Assembly: GCF_033406955.1 (NCBI RefSeq)
Contig: NZ_CP137734.1
Coordinates: forward strand, 3,286,001-3,350,000
Length of the DNA stretch: 64,000 nt
Source of the DNA: Streptomyces violaceoruber
Lineage (GTDB): Bacteria > Actinomycetota > Actinomycetes > Streptomycetales > Streptomycetaceae
Reading direction: 5' to 3'
Part shown: piece after piece, positions 1-9,370 of the stretch
How the letters are laid out: each line of letters starts with the position of its first letter
Numbering within the stretch: the first letter of the stretch is position 1
Notes under the pieces: generated by a model
Seen by the model: only the letters and a program-made list of their open reading frames with translations
Database searches by the model: none
What the model was told of the DNA's origin: nothing
Made by a program: the position numbers and the translations under genes

Positions 1-1269
1 GCCGGGGCAGGCCTCGCGCTTGAGCCAGCCGGCCAGCGGCTGGGACTCGGCGATCTCGCGGGCGATGCGGATGCCGTCGACGAGGGTGCGGCCGTCGTAG
101 TCGTCCTCGTCGGTGAAGTACCGGAAGTCCAGGGCGGGCTTCTCGGACGGGTCGGCGCTGGTGAGGTAGAGGCGGCCGCGCGACTTCGGCTTGGGGATGT
201 TCGGGGTCATGGAGACGCCGAACTCGGGGCGCTGGTAGCCGAGGCGCTCCGGATTGTCCGTGAACGGGATCTGGTAGAAGTGGAACATCAGGTCGGGGCC
301 CGCGTGTTCGGGGTCGCGGCGCACGAACAGACCGGCGTCGGAGTCCATCGCGGAGTTGTCCGGGATGGGCCCGTTCGTCTCCCAGACGATCACCGACTCG
401 GGGTGGTCGAGCAGGTTCTCGCCGACGCCGGGCAGGTCGAGCGCCACGGGTATGCCGAGGGCTTCGAGGTCTTCGCGAGGGCCGATGCCCGAGTGCAGCA
501 GCAGACGTGGGGAGTCGACGGCACCGGCACACAGCACGACCTCGCCCCGGGCCTTGACCAGGATCTCCTCGCCGTCCTTGGTGCGGACGTGGACGCCCTC
601 GGCGCGGGTGCCGTCGAGTTCGAGCCGGTACGCCCAGGTCTCCAGCATCAGGGTGAGGTTGGGGCGCTCGTCCATCACGGGGTGCAGGTAGGCCACCGAC
701 GCCGAGGAGCGCTTGTTGTTCTCGGGGTGGTAGGCGAGGTCGAAGAAGCCGACGCCCTCGGTGAAGGGCTTCTTGTTGAAGCCCTCGACCCGGGGGACCT
801 CCAGCGTCTTCTGCGCGGAGTCGACGAAGTCGCGGGCGATGGCGTTCCGGTCCTTCTCGTCGACCGGGACGATGTTGTTCTTCAGCCGGGCGAAGTACGC
901 CTCCATCTGGACCGCGCCCCAGCCCTTGGCGCCGGCCGCCTCCCACTCGTCCCAGTCGGACGGCAGCGGCTTGAAGGCGATGAGGGTGTTGTGCGAGGAG
1001 CAGCCGCCGAGGACGCGGGCGCGGCTGTGCCGGATGTGCGAATTGCCGCGTGGCTGCTCGGTGGTGGGGTAGTCGTAGTCCAGCTCGCCGCCGAGCAGGC
1101 CCATCCAGCGGCGCAGGGTCAGCACGTCGTCGCGGCCGACGTCACTGGGGCCGCCCTCGATGACGGCGACGGTGACGTCCGGGTTCTCGGTGAGGCGGGA
1201 GGCGATCACGGAGCCTGCCGTACCGCCGCCGATGACGACGTAGTCGTAGACGTGAGTGGTTTCTGGCAT
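1..1269 (-). CDS. betA: GMC-family choline dehydrogenase/oxidase, 3' end outside window
   Basis: FAD-dependent oxidation of an alcohol, probably choline to betaine aldehyde. The protein starts MPETTHVYDYVVIGGGTAGS, which holds the Rossmann GxGxxG FAD site, and later has the GMC features HSRARVLGGCSSHN (residues about 80-95) and GAVDSPRLLLHSGIGP (about 250-270). The reading frame is open to the window edge, so the last part of the substrate domain and the catalytic His/Asn region are not seen. The ATG at 1269 is chosen because GGAG lies 8 nt upstream. It follows the aldehyde dehydrogenase by 56 nt on the same strand, so the two are probably co-transcribed and make glycine betaine from choline. 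Whether it uses oxygen or another acceptor cannot be told from sequence. Confidence 0.85.
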   Translation of the reverse strand, partial: MPETTHVYDYVVIGGGTAGSVIASRLTENPDVTVAVIEGGPSDVGRDDVLTLRRWMGLLGGELDYDYPTTEQPRGNSHIRHSRARVLGGCSSHNTLIAFKPLPSDWDEWEAAGAKGWGAVQMEAYFARLKNNIVPVDEKDRNAIARDFVDSAQKTLEVPRVEGFNKKPFTEGVGFFDLAYHPENNKRSSASVAYLHPVMDERPNLTLMLETWAYRLELDGTRAEGVHVRTKDGEEILVKARGEVVLCAGAVDSPRLLLHSGIGPREDLEALGIPVALDLPGVGENLLDHPESVIVWETNGPIPDNSAMDSDAGLFVRRDPEHAGPDLMFHFYQIPFTDNPERLGYQRPEFGVSMTPNIPKPKSRGRLYLTSADPSEKPALDFRYFTDEDDYDGRTLVDGIRIAREIAESQPLAGWLKREACPG

Positions 1270-1325
1270 GGGGGTACTCCAGTGGGGCGAGCGGATGGTG
1301 CGGGGACGTACGGAGACGGGAGTGG

Positions 1326-2855
1326 TCAGCCGGAGAACCAGCGGACGGGCTTCGGCGCCAGGTTCTGGTAGACGTGCTTGCTCTCGCGGTACTCGGCGAG
1401 GCCCGCGGGGCCCAGTTCGCGGCCCACGCCGCTCTTGCCGAAGCCGCCCCACTCCGCCTGCGGCAGGTAGGGGTGGAAGTCGTTGATCCACACGGTGCCG
1501 TGCCGCAGCCGGCCCGCGACCCGGCGGGCCCGTCCCGCGTCGGCGGTCCAGACGGCACCGGCCAGACCGTACTCGGTGTCGTTGGCGAGGGCTACGGCCT
1601 CGTCCTCGGTGCGGAAGGTTTCGACGGTGAGGACCGGTCCGAAGACCTCCTCCCGTACCACCCGCATCTCACGGCGGCAGTGGTCGAGGACGGTCGGCTC
1701 GTAGAAGTAGCCGGACTCGGGCCGCTGGGGGGACGGCTCGGGGCGCTTGCCGCCGCAGCGCAGTTCGGCGCCCTCGGCGAGGGCGGAGGCGACGTAGTCC
1801 TCGGTCTTGGCGCGCTGCTGCGCGGAGACGAGCGGGCCGCACTCGACGCCCTCCTCGGTGCCGCGGCCGAGGCGGATCCGCTCCGCGCGGCGGGCGAGTT
1901 CGGCGACGAAGCGTTCGCGCACCGACTCCTCGACGATGAGGCGGCCGCCGGCGGAGCAGACCTGCCCGCTGTGCATGAAGGCGGCGTTGAGTGCCTGGTC
2001 GACGGCGGTGTCGAAGCCCTCCTCGGTCGCGCAGGCGTCGGCGAAGACCACGTTGGGGTTCTTGCCGCCGAGTTCGAGGGCGACCTTCTTTACGGTGACG
2101 GCGGCGGCCTGGGCGACCTTGACACCGCTGGTCAGGCCGCCGGTGAAGGAGACCAGGTCGACGTCGGGGTGCTCGGCGAGCCGGGCGCCGACGGTGTGTC
2201 CTGGGCCGGTGACGATGTTCGCGACGCCGGTGGGGAGGCCGGCCTCGACGAGCAGGTCGATCAGGGCGATGGTGGTCATCGGGGTGATCTCGCTGGGCTT
2301 GATCACGAAGGTGTTGCCGGCGGCGAGCGCCGGGGCGATCTTCCAACTGGCCTGAAGGAGCGGGTAGTTCCAGGGCGTGATCATCGCGCAGACGCCGACC
2401 GGCTCGTGCACGACGACGCTGTGGACCTCGGGCGAGCCCGCGTCGACGACGCGGCCGGGGGCCTCGCCCGCGACCAGGTCGGCGAAGTAGCGGAAGGCGT
2501 CGGCGACGCAGTCGATGTCGACGCGCCCCTCCTCGACGGTCTTGCCCGCGTCGCGGCTCTCCAGCAGGCCCAGCTTCTCGCGGTCGCGCACGAGGAGCCC
2601 GGCGACGCGGCGCAGCAGGGCGGCGCGCTCGGCGACCGGGGTGTGCGGCCAGTCGCCCGCGTCGAAGGCGCGGCGGGCGGCGGCCACCGCGAGGTCGGTG
2701 TCCTTCTCGTCGCCCTCCGCGACCACGGCGAACGCCACGGCGTCCGCGGGGTCGAGGATCTCGCGCGTGGCGCCGGAGGACGCCGCGAGCCACTCGCCTC
2801 CCGCGTGGATGGTCCGGTGCGCCCGCTCCGCCGGAGTGTGCGTGCTGTTCGCCAT
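1326..2855 (-). CDS. betB: Betaine aldehyde dehydrogenase
   Basis: NAD(P)-dependent aldehyde dehydrogenase, 509 aa, a normal length for the family. Visible motifs are ITPWNYPLLQASWKIAPALA (substrate/cofactor region), SFTGGLTSG (cofactor turn), VALELGGKNPN with the general-base Glu, and HSGQVCSAGGR with the catalytic Cys. The assignment to betaine aldehyde rests on the adjacent GMC choline oxidoreductase and overall resemblance; other ALDH substrates are possible. The start MANSTHTPAERAHRTIHAGG has GGAAGG about 13 nt upstream. It is the first gene of a two-gene unit reading off the minus strand. The product, glycine betaine, is a compatible solute in the cytoplasm. Confidence 0.88.
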   Translation of the reverse strand: MANSTHTPAERAHRTIHAGGEWLAASSGATREILDPADAVAFAVVAEGDEKDTDLAVAAARRAFDAGDWPHTPVAERAALLRRVAGLLVRDREKLGLLESRDAGKTVEEGRVDIDCVADAFRYFADLVAGEAPGRVVDAGSPEVHSVVVHEPVGVCAMITPWNYPLLQASWKIAPALAAGNTFVIKPSEITPMTTIALIDLLVEAGLPTGVANIVTGPGHTVGARLAEHPDVDLVSFTGGLTSGVKVAQAAAVTVKKVALELGGKNPNVVFADACATEEGFDTAVDQALNAAFMHSGQVCSAGGRLIVEESVRERFVAELARRAERIRLGRGTEEGVECGPLVSAQQRAKTEDYVASALAEGAELRCGGKRPEPSPQRPESGYFYEPTVLDHCRREMRVVREEVFGPVLTVETFRTEDEAVALANDTEYGLAGAVWTADAGRARRVAGRLRHGTVWINDFHPYLPQAEWGGFGKSGVGRELGPAGLAEYRESKHVYQNLAPKPVRWFSG

Positions 2856-3026
2856 GGTCGGTGTTGCCTTCCGTTCCCGATCGGTCCCCCTGGGTCACCC
2901 GGTGTCGCTCTCGGGGACCGTGAGCCCCTGCCCCGCGGCTCCGTTTGCATGCCGAATCGGCGGCCGAAAGTGCGGCGCATCACGAAGGAAGGCGGCAAAA
3001 GGGTCTTATGGGTGCACGGAAACGGA
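2856..3026 (-). other. Promoter-containing gap upstream of betB
   Basis: This stretch must hold the promoter of the betaine operon, read leftwards. I see no convincing -35/-10 pair and no strong dyad, and no short gene. Confidence 0.3.
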
Positions 3027-3066
3027 CACGGGCCCCGTCCCGGCCTGAACCGGAACGGGGCCCGTG
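3027..3066 (-). terminator. Terminator downstream of mdh
   Basis: Arms 3027-3041 and 3052-3066 pair over 15 bp with one mismatch around an approximately 10-nt loop, starting 18 nt after the mdh stop. No U-tract follows, as is usual in Streptomyces. Confidence 0.85.
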
Positions 3067-3083
3067 CGGGCGTCGGGGCGGAC

Positions 3084-4435
<1,352 letters not shown>

Positions 4436-5836
4436 CTACTTCGTGCAGCCCTGCGTCCCCGCCGCCAGCGTCGCGCACGCCGTGGCGTCGGCCGCGGACT
4501 TCACGGCGACCATCGGGGTGTACGCGACGGTGCTGCCGACGGTGCCGACCGTCGCCCGCTGCTCGCCCGCGCCACCGGCGCTCACCTGGACCTCGTCGCC
4601 CTGTGCGGCCTGGGTGACGCGGGCCCACGCGGCACCGCATACCTCGCTGTAGCGGACCTCGACGGCGGCGGTGCCGACCACGGCGGTCGCGCCGGTGGTC
4701 ACCAGGTCGCCGCCGCAGCCCATGGCCTCCGGGTCCTTGCCGGTGCAGGCGTCCCCGCTGCACTTCACGCCCGGCGGCAGCTTCGGTTCGCTGCTCACGG
4801 TGGGGGACGGGGAGGGCTTGGTGCCCTCGTTCTTCTTGTCGCCGCCGTCCCTCAGGAGGAAGAAGGCGCCCGCGATCACGACGAGGACACCGACGACGCC
4901 CGCGATCACGGTCGTCACCCGCTTGTTGCCGCCGCCGCCGGGGGGTGTCCGGCGGGACGCGCGGGCACCGCCGTGCGGTGGCTCGCCGTACGCGTCGGAA
5001 GGGGACTCGCCGTACGCGCCGGAACGGGGCCCGGCGTACGCGTCGGGACGGGGCCCGCCGTACGCGTCGGAACGGGGCTCGTCGTACGCGCCGGCAGGGC
5101 CGGGGCCGTGCGGCCCGGCGGGTCCGGCCGGCCCCACGGGCTCCTCGGTGCCGGGCCGGACGCCGGAGCGGGCCGTGCGGTCACCGGTCGGCGCGGGGCC
5201 CCGGTACCCGGCGAGACCCCACGAGTTGCCGTCGGTCGCTCCGCCGGGGGACGGGGCGGAGGACGCACCGGGTGCGCCGCCGTCCCGGCCCGCGCCGAGG
5301 GCCGAGTCGGGGCTGTCGGCGGCCGTCGGCTGGGCCGGCACCGTCGGCGGCAGCGTGGGCGACACACCCGCGGGCCCGGCGATCCCGGACGCGGCCGACG
5401 TGCCGCCGCCGTGGCGGCCGGTCCGGCTCCCCTTGCCGGTCCTGCCGCCGTGGCCCGACTTGGCCGCGGAGCCGCCCGACCTGGCCGCGGGCGTGCCCAG
5501 TTCACCGAGGGCCGCACGGGCCTGGGAGATCCGGATGGCCTCCATGGTCATGTCGTGGCGCATCTCCGAGCGGCTCCAGGCGCGCTCGGCCAGCTCCCAC
5601 ATGGTGGTCAGGTGGACGGGGTTGGTCTCCGTCACCTCCGCCAGCGCCACGATGGCGCCCTTCGGCGCCAGCAGCCGGCCGTTCAGATAGCGCTCCCAGG
5701 ACGTCTTGCTGTAGCCCGTGGCGTCGGCCACCGAGGCCACGCTCAGCTCGCTGCGGTCCACGAGCCGGCGCAGCTGACTGGTGAACTCCCTGATCTGCGG
5801 ATCGAGTTCCTCCGGCAAGGCCTTCCAACGAGGCAC
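4436..5836 (-). CDS. HTH (XRE-like) membrane protein with DUF2690 domain
   Basis: 466 aa from GTG 5836 (MPRWKALPEELDPQIREFTS), where the coding pattern begins; the frame stays open upstream but is low-complexity there. Residues about 10-95 form a helix-turn-helix region (VASVADATGYSKTSWERYLN). A long Pro/Gly/Ser-rich linker follows, with Ala-Tyr-Gly repeats, then one membrane helix (VTTVIAGVVGVLVVIAGAFF) and an outer C-terminal domain with paired cysteines ending in VEVRYSEVCGAAWARVTQAA, the DUF2690 type. The arrangement suggests a cytoplasmic DNA-binding head tethered to an extracytoplasmic sensor, but no ligand or target is known to me. A 24-bp repeat in the linker makes length variation between strains likely. 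Confidence 0.85.
   Translation of the reverse strand: MPRWKALPEELDPQIREFTSQLRRLVDRSELSVASVADATGYSKTSWERYLNGRLLAPKGAIVALAEVTETNPVHLTTMWELAERAWSRSEMRHDMTMEAIRISQARAALGELGTPAARSGGSAAKSGHGGRTGKGSRTGRHGGGTSAASGIAGPAGVSPTLPPTVPAQPTAADSPDSALGAGRDGGAPGASSAPSPGGATDGNSWGLAGYRGPAPTGDRTARSGVRPGTEEPVGPAGPAGPHGPGPAGAYDEPRSDAYGGPRPDAYAGPRSGAYGESPSDAYGEPPHGGARASRRTPPGGGGNKRVTTVIAGVVGVLVVIAGAFFLLRDGGDKKNEGTKPSPSPTVSSEPKLPPGVKCSGDACTGKDPEAMGCGGDLVTTGATAVVGTAAVEVRYSEVCGAAWARVTQAAQGDEVQVSAGGAGEQRATVGTVGSTVAYTPMVAVKSAADATACATLAAGTQGCTK
4982..5098. repeat. About five 24-bp tandem repeats inside the HTH/DUF2690 gene
   Basis: Units built on GCCGTACGCGTCGGAACGGG recur every 24 bp and keep frame, coding Asp-Ala-Tyr-Gly-type repeats in the cytoplasmic linker next to the membrane helix. 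Confidence 0.8.
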
Positions 5837-6173
5837 TGCTTCCCCCTCTTCCCCCGGTGACGTGCTGGTCGTTTCCCCGCTGGTCCCCGCGCGCGGCGTC
5901 CCCCCGCGCGGCACCCGTTTCTGGCTACCCACAGGGATGCGCCCGGTCAGGATCTCAGTTCCCGGGGTGGGGGCGCACAGGAGCACAGAGGCCGCGAACG
6001 TGCACCGTCGCACGCCCACCGACCCGGGGTCCAGTGTCCCACCGGCGGCCCCGTGACCGGAACGGAACCCCCGAGAAGGAGGCGCGTAGCGGAGTAGCGG
6101 AACGGTCACTTCCGTGCCACAGCGCCCTGCCAGGCGTTGAACAGGGCGTTCGAAGTGCAGGAAGGTTGTTCCC
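5837..6173. other. Noncoding gap upstream of HTH/DUF2690 gene
   Basis: Over 300 bp without a supportable gene. It should hold the promoter of the leftward HTH/DUF2690 gene. The open frames here are low-complexity extensions or shadows. I see no clear promoter hexamers. Confidence 0.4.
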
Positions 6174-6217
6174 GGCGGCGGCCCGTCCTTTCACGGGGGT
6201 GAGGACGGGCCGCCGCC
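6174..6217 (-). terminator. Terminator downstream of DUF3017 gene
   Basis: A perfect 15-bp stem (6174-6188 with 6203-6217) and a 14-nt loop lie 12 nt beyond the DUF3017 stop; it ends the folD operon. Confidence 0.92.
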
Positions 6218-6228
6218 CCGCGTCGCGG

Positions 6229-6765
6229 TCAGCTGACCGTGAAGTGCAGGGTGTCCTTGAGGAACGGGATCTCCAGCACCGGGTTCGGCTGGGCCATCAG
6301 CGCCAGCAGGGCGATGGAGAGGCCGAGGACGCCGTAGGTCGCGATGTCCGTGAAGCGCGAGCGCACGGCGAGCATGCCGACGCGGGGCATCGTCCAGCGG
6401 AGCGCGGCGCCCAGCAGCAACGCGGCGCCGACCAGGACCAGCCCCCAGCGGAACACGTCCAGCGCGGTCAGCAGCAGGCCCACGCCGACCAGCAGTGTCA
6501 CGGTGAGCACCGGCCACTGCCGGGCGGGCGCCGGGGCGTCGCCGGGCGCGGCCCGGCCGCCGCCCTCGGGCCGGGCGGTGTCACGGGTGAAGAGCGGGAA
6601 CCGGCGCGTGGTGCGCCGTGGCCGCCCCTCGGCGTCGGGCGCGCTGACGGGATCGCGGACGGTGATGCCGTCCGGCTCCCCGGAGGCCTGTGACGCCCGC
6701 GGGGCCCCGTCCTCCGGGGCCCGCGCGTCGCCCGGACGCTCGGCGTTGGTGTCCTCAGCCGGCAC
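6229..6765 (-). CDS. DUF3017 membrane protein
   Basis: 178 aa. The first ~85 residues are polar and Pro/Ala-rich, then come three hydrophobic segments: [36 protein letters not shown] and [16 protein letters not shown]. The pattern [19 protein letters not shown] fits DUF3017, a small actinobacterial membrane family of unknown function. The start overlaps the end of folD by 11 nt, so translation is likely coupled, and both share the downstream terminator. I cannot say what it does; partnership with folD may be only positional. Confidence 0.85.
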
Positions 6766-7609
6766 TGCGCTCCGCCGCCTCCACCACGTTGACGAGCAGC
6801 TGGGCCCGGGTCATGGGGCCGACGCCGCCGGGGTTCGGGGAGATCCAGGCGGCCACCTCGGCCACGCCGGGGTGCACGTCGCCCATGATCTTGCCCTCGG
6901 CGTTGCGGGAGACGCCGACGTCCAGGACGGCCGCGCCCGGCTTGACGTCCTCGGGCCGCACCAGGTGCGGGGAACCGGCCGCGGCGATCACGATGTCCGC
7001 GCGCTTCAGGTGGGCGGCCAGGTCCCGGGTGCCGGTGTGGCACTGGGTCACCGTGGCGTTCTCGCTGCGCCGGGTGAGCAGCAGCGGCATCGGGCGGCCG
7101 ATGGTGACGCCGCGGCCGACGACCACGACCTCGGCGCCCTTGATCTCGACGCCGTAGCGGCGCAGCAGGGTGAGGATGCCGTTGGGGGTGCAGGGCAGCG
7201 GTGCCGGCTCGTTCAGGACGAGGCGGCCCAGGTTCATCGGGTGCAGGCCGTCCGCGTCCTTGTCCGGGTCCATCAGTTCGAGGATGCGGTTCTCGTCGAT
7301 GCCCCTGGGCAGCGGCAGCTGGACGATGTACCCCGTACAGGCCGGGTCCTCGTTCAGCTCGCGGACGACCGCCTCGATCTCCTCCTGCGTGGCCGTGGCC
7401 GGCAGTTCGCGCTGGATGGACGCGATGCCGACCTGGGCGCAGTCGCGGTGCTTGCCGGCGACGTACTTCTGGCTGCCTGGATCGTCGCCGACCAGGACGG
7501 TGCCGAGGCCGGGCGTGACGCCCCTCTCCTTCAGCGCCGCCACGCGGGCGGTCAGTTCGGACTTGATCGCGGCTGCGGTGGCCTTGCCATCGAGAATCTG
7601 GGCGGTCAT
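6755..7609 (-). CDS. folD: Methylenetetrahydrofolate dehydrogenase/cyclohydrolase
   Basis: 284 aa bifunctional enzyme that converts 5,10-methylene-THF to 10-formyl-THF, supplying one-carbon units, including for the two formyl transfers of purine synthesis (purN and purH lie further along). Motifs are [18 protein letters not shown] with the catalytic Lys, [13 protein letters not shown], and the nucleotide-binding [13 protein letters not shown], then [10 protein letters not shown]. The start [15 protein letters not shown] at 7609 is taken because GAGGA lies about 7 nt upstream; the frame extends 19 codons further without support. Its 3' end overlaps the DUF3017 gene. Confidence 0.96.
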
Positions 7610-7689
7610 GCCCCCATCCTCGCGGATGACCGGCCCCCGGTTCCAATCAGGTCGGCATGCGGGCACCGCACGGGAACCTTCCGGACTCC

Positions 7690-7705
7690 GCGGGACACGT
7701 CCCGC
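7690..7705. promoter_or_regulatory. Small inverted repeat in folD upstream region
   Basis: GCGGGAC-AC-GTCCCGC, perfect 7-bp arms, about 80 nt before folD and 200 nt before the divergent membrane protein gene. It could be an operator for either; evidence is the symmetry alone. Confidence 0.3.
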
Positions 7706-7904
7706 CCTATCCGCTCATGATCGATGTTGTTGCGCTTGCACAACGCCTTGCGGGCGGGCTGGACAAGTAAGAGTTCGGTCAAGAACGATTGGGCAGCACA
7801 GTGCCGCGGGGCCGTACCGGGGGGACGAACCGCTCTAGAAGAATCTCCTCCGCGTCGAGCCGCGCGTCGTCCCCGCACTTGACAGCGACGGAGGAAGACC
7901 CGCC

Positions 7905-8492
7905 ATGAGTTTCGGCGATCCGAACAACCCCTACGGCCCCCCGCAGGGCGGCCAGCAGCCGAACTACGGCTACCCGCAGCAGCCCCAGGGCCAGCCCGGC
8001 TACGGGTACCCGGCGGCGCCTCCGGTGCAGCAGCCGTACGGCGGAGGCTACGGGCCGGGCCCGACGGAGATGCCGGGCATCACGCGCGCGGCGCAGATCA
8101 TGCTCGCCGTGATCGCCGCCGCCCATCTGATCGTCGCCGCGGTCTACGCCTACAACCTGTCCCAGTGGGACGAGGTGATGCTGGAAGCCGGCGTCTCCGG
8201 GGACGCCGAAGCGGAACGTTTCCTCGAGCTGGGCAAGGGCATCGTCGTCTTCTTCCTCGCGCTGGCCGCCGTCTACGCCGTACTCGGTCTCGTCCTGGTG
8301 CTGCAGTACGCCAAGGGCAGCAACGCGGTCCGGGTCTGCTCGATCGTCTACGGTTCCCTCGCGATCGTGACCGGTATCTTCACCCTGGCCATCTACGGCC
8401 TCGGCCTGCTCATCATGATCGTCTCGATCCTGCTGATCGTGTTCGCCGCCAAGCGCGCCAGCGCCGAGTGGTTCAGGCGACCCCGCTACTGA
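7905..8492 (+). CDS. Membrane protein with Pro/Gly/Gln/Tyr-rich N-terminus
   Basis: 195 aa. Residues 1-60 are a disordered-looking tail rich in Tyr, Pro, Gln and Gly (NPYGPPQGGQQPNYGYPQQP), followed by hydrophobic segments IMLAVIAAAHLIVAAVYAYN, GIVVFFLALAAVYAVLGLVL, VCSIVYGSLAIVTGIFTLA and GLGLLIMIVSILLIVFAAK, so four predicted membrane helices. GGAGGA sits 7-12 nt before the ATG. This architecture is common in Streptomyces but I know of no function. A strong hairpin follows, so it is a single-gene unit, divergent from folD. Confidence 0.88.
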   Translation: MSFGDPNNPYGPPQGGQQPNYGYPQQPQGQPGYGYPAAPPVQQPYGGGYGPGPTEMPGITRAAQIMLAVIAAAHLIVAAVYAYNLSQWDEVMLEAGVSGDAEAERFLELGKGIVVFFLALAAVYAVLGLVLVLQYAKGSNAVRVCSIVYGSLAIVTGIFTLAIYGLGLLIMIVSILLIVFAAKRASAEWFRRPRY

Positions 8493-8525
8493 CCGGCGCG
8501 GAGCGCTTTCTCGCCAATCACGCCA

Positions 8526-8565
8526 CAGGGCCGTGTCTCACCCGTACGAGGGGGGCACGGCCCTG
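8526..8565 (+). terminator. Terminator after the membrane protein gene
   Basis: A perfect 10-bp stem CAGGGCCGTG/CACGGCCCTG (8526-8535 with 8556-8565) and a 20-nt loop. It separates this gene from the FHA/kinase block. Confidence 0.8.
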
Positions 8566-8617
8566 GTGCGTCGCCCTAGTCTGGCCCGGGTAGCCGTCAG
8601 GCACGGGGAGACGCACC

Positions 8618-9370
8618 TTGTACAGCATCATCGTGGTACCTCCGCCGACCACGGAGGACGAAGGCAAAGGCACCGGCACCCAGTACCGGCTCGCGCCCGG
8701 CGAACGGCTCGTCTTCGGGCGGTCCGTGCCCGGGGGCGGGCTGCGGATCGGGCACGACGGGGTGTCCCGCAGAGCCGGTGAGATCGCGGCGCACGGCACC
8801 TTCTGGACCCTGAGCAACCTCTCCGCCCACCAGACCTACGTGGTGGAGAACCCGGAGGGCGCGGGCGAGCACATCAAGGTGGCGCCCGGCCGCCTGGACG
8901 CCCCGGTGCCGTTCGAGTTCTCGCGGATCGTGCTGCCCGCCGCCGGTGACCTGCTGCCGGTCGAGGTGTGGGCGCCCCGCCACGACTATCTGCGCGGCGA
9001 GGACGGCGCCGACGGCGAGCCGACCGCCCCGGCCTTCTCCGTCGACCGCACCAAGCGGTACTTCGCGGTGCTGGCGGCGCTGTGCGAGCCGCGGCTGCGC
9101 GGGGCGCCGCACGCTCCGCTGCCGACCATGGACCAGGTCGTCGAACGGCTCCGCCCGGCCTGGCCGGCCGCCTCCCGCACGTCGGTGCAGTGGAACATCG
9201 ACTACCTCGCCGTGAAGCTGCGGCTGAAGCCGGGCCCGGAGACCGCCGAGCCGGGCCCCCGGCTGAACGGCAAGAAGGAGTCGCTGGTCTCGCTGGCGCT
9301 CCGCTTCGACCTGGTCCGCGAGGACGACCTGGTGGTCCTCGCGGCACCGTCCGGCCAGGTCCGGCGATGA
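8618..9370 (+). CDS. FHA-like plus winged-helix-like protein, copy 1
   Basis: 250 aa from TTG 8618 (MYSIIVVPPPTTEDE); GGGGAG lies 8 nt upstream, and copy 2 starts with the same MYSIIVVPP from an ATG, which supports the choice. Residues about 20-120 resemble an FHA fold: LVFGRS, GVSRRAGEIAAHGTFWTLSN, HQTYVVENPEGAGEHIKVAP. Residues about 140-240 resemble a winged helix (RTKRYFAVLAALCEPRLRG, SVQWNIDYLAVKLRLKP, SLVSLALRFDLVREDDLVVL). FHA domains bind phosphothreonine, so it may read the phosphorylation state of its partner kinase, whose ATG overlaps its stop (ATGA). DNA binding is inferred. The downstream copy is about 70% alike by eye. Confidence 0.82.
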   Translation: MYSIIVVPPPTTEDEGKGTGTQYRLAPGERLVFGRSVPGGGLRIGHDGVSRRAGEIAAHGTFWTLSNLSAHQTYVVENPEGAGEHIKVAPGRLDAPVPFEFSRIVLPAAGDLLPVEVWAPRHDYLRGEDGADGEPTAPAFSVDRTKRYFAVLAALCEPRLRGAPHAPLPTMDQVVERLRPAWPAASRTSVQWNIDYLAVKLRLKPGPETAEPGPRLNGKKESLVSLALRFDLVREDDLVVLAAPSGQVRR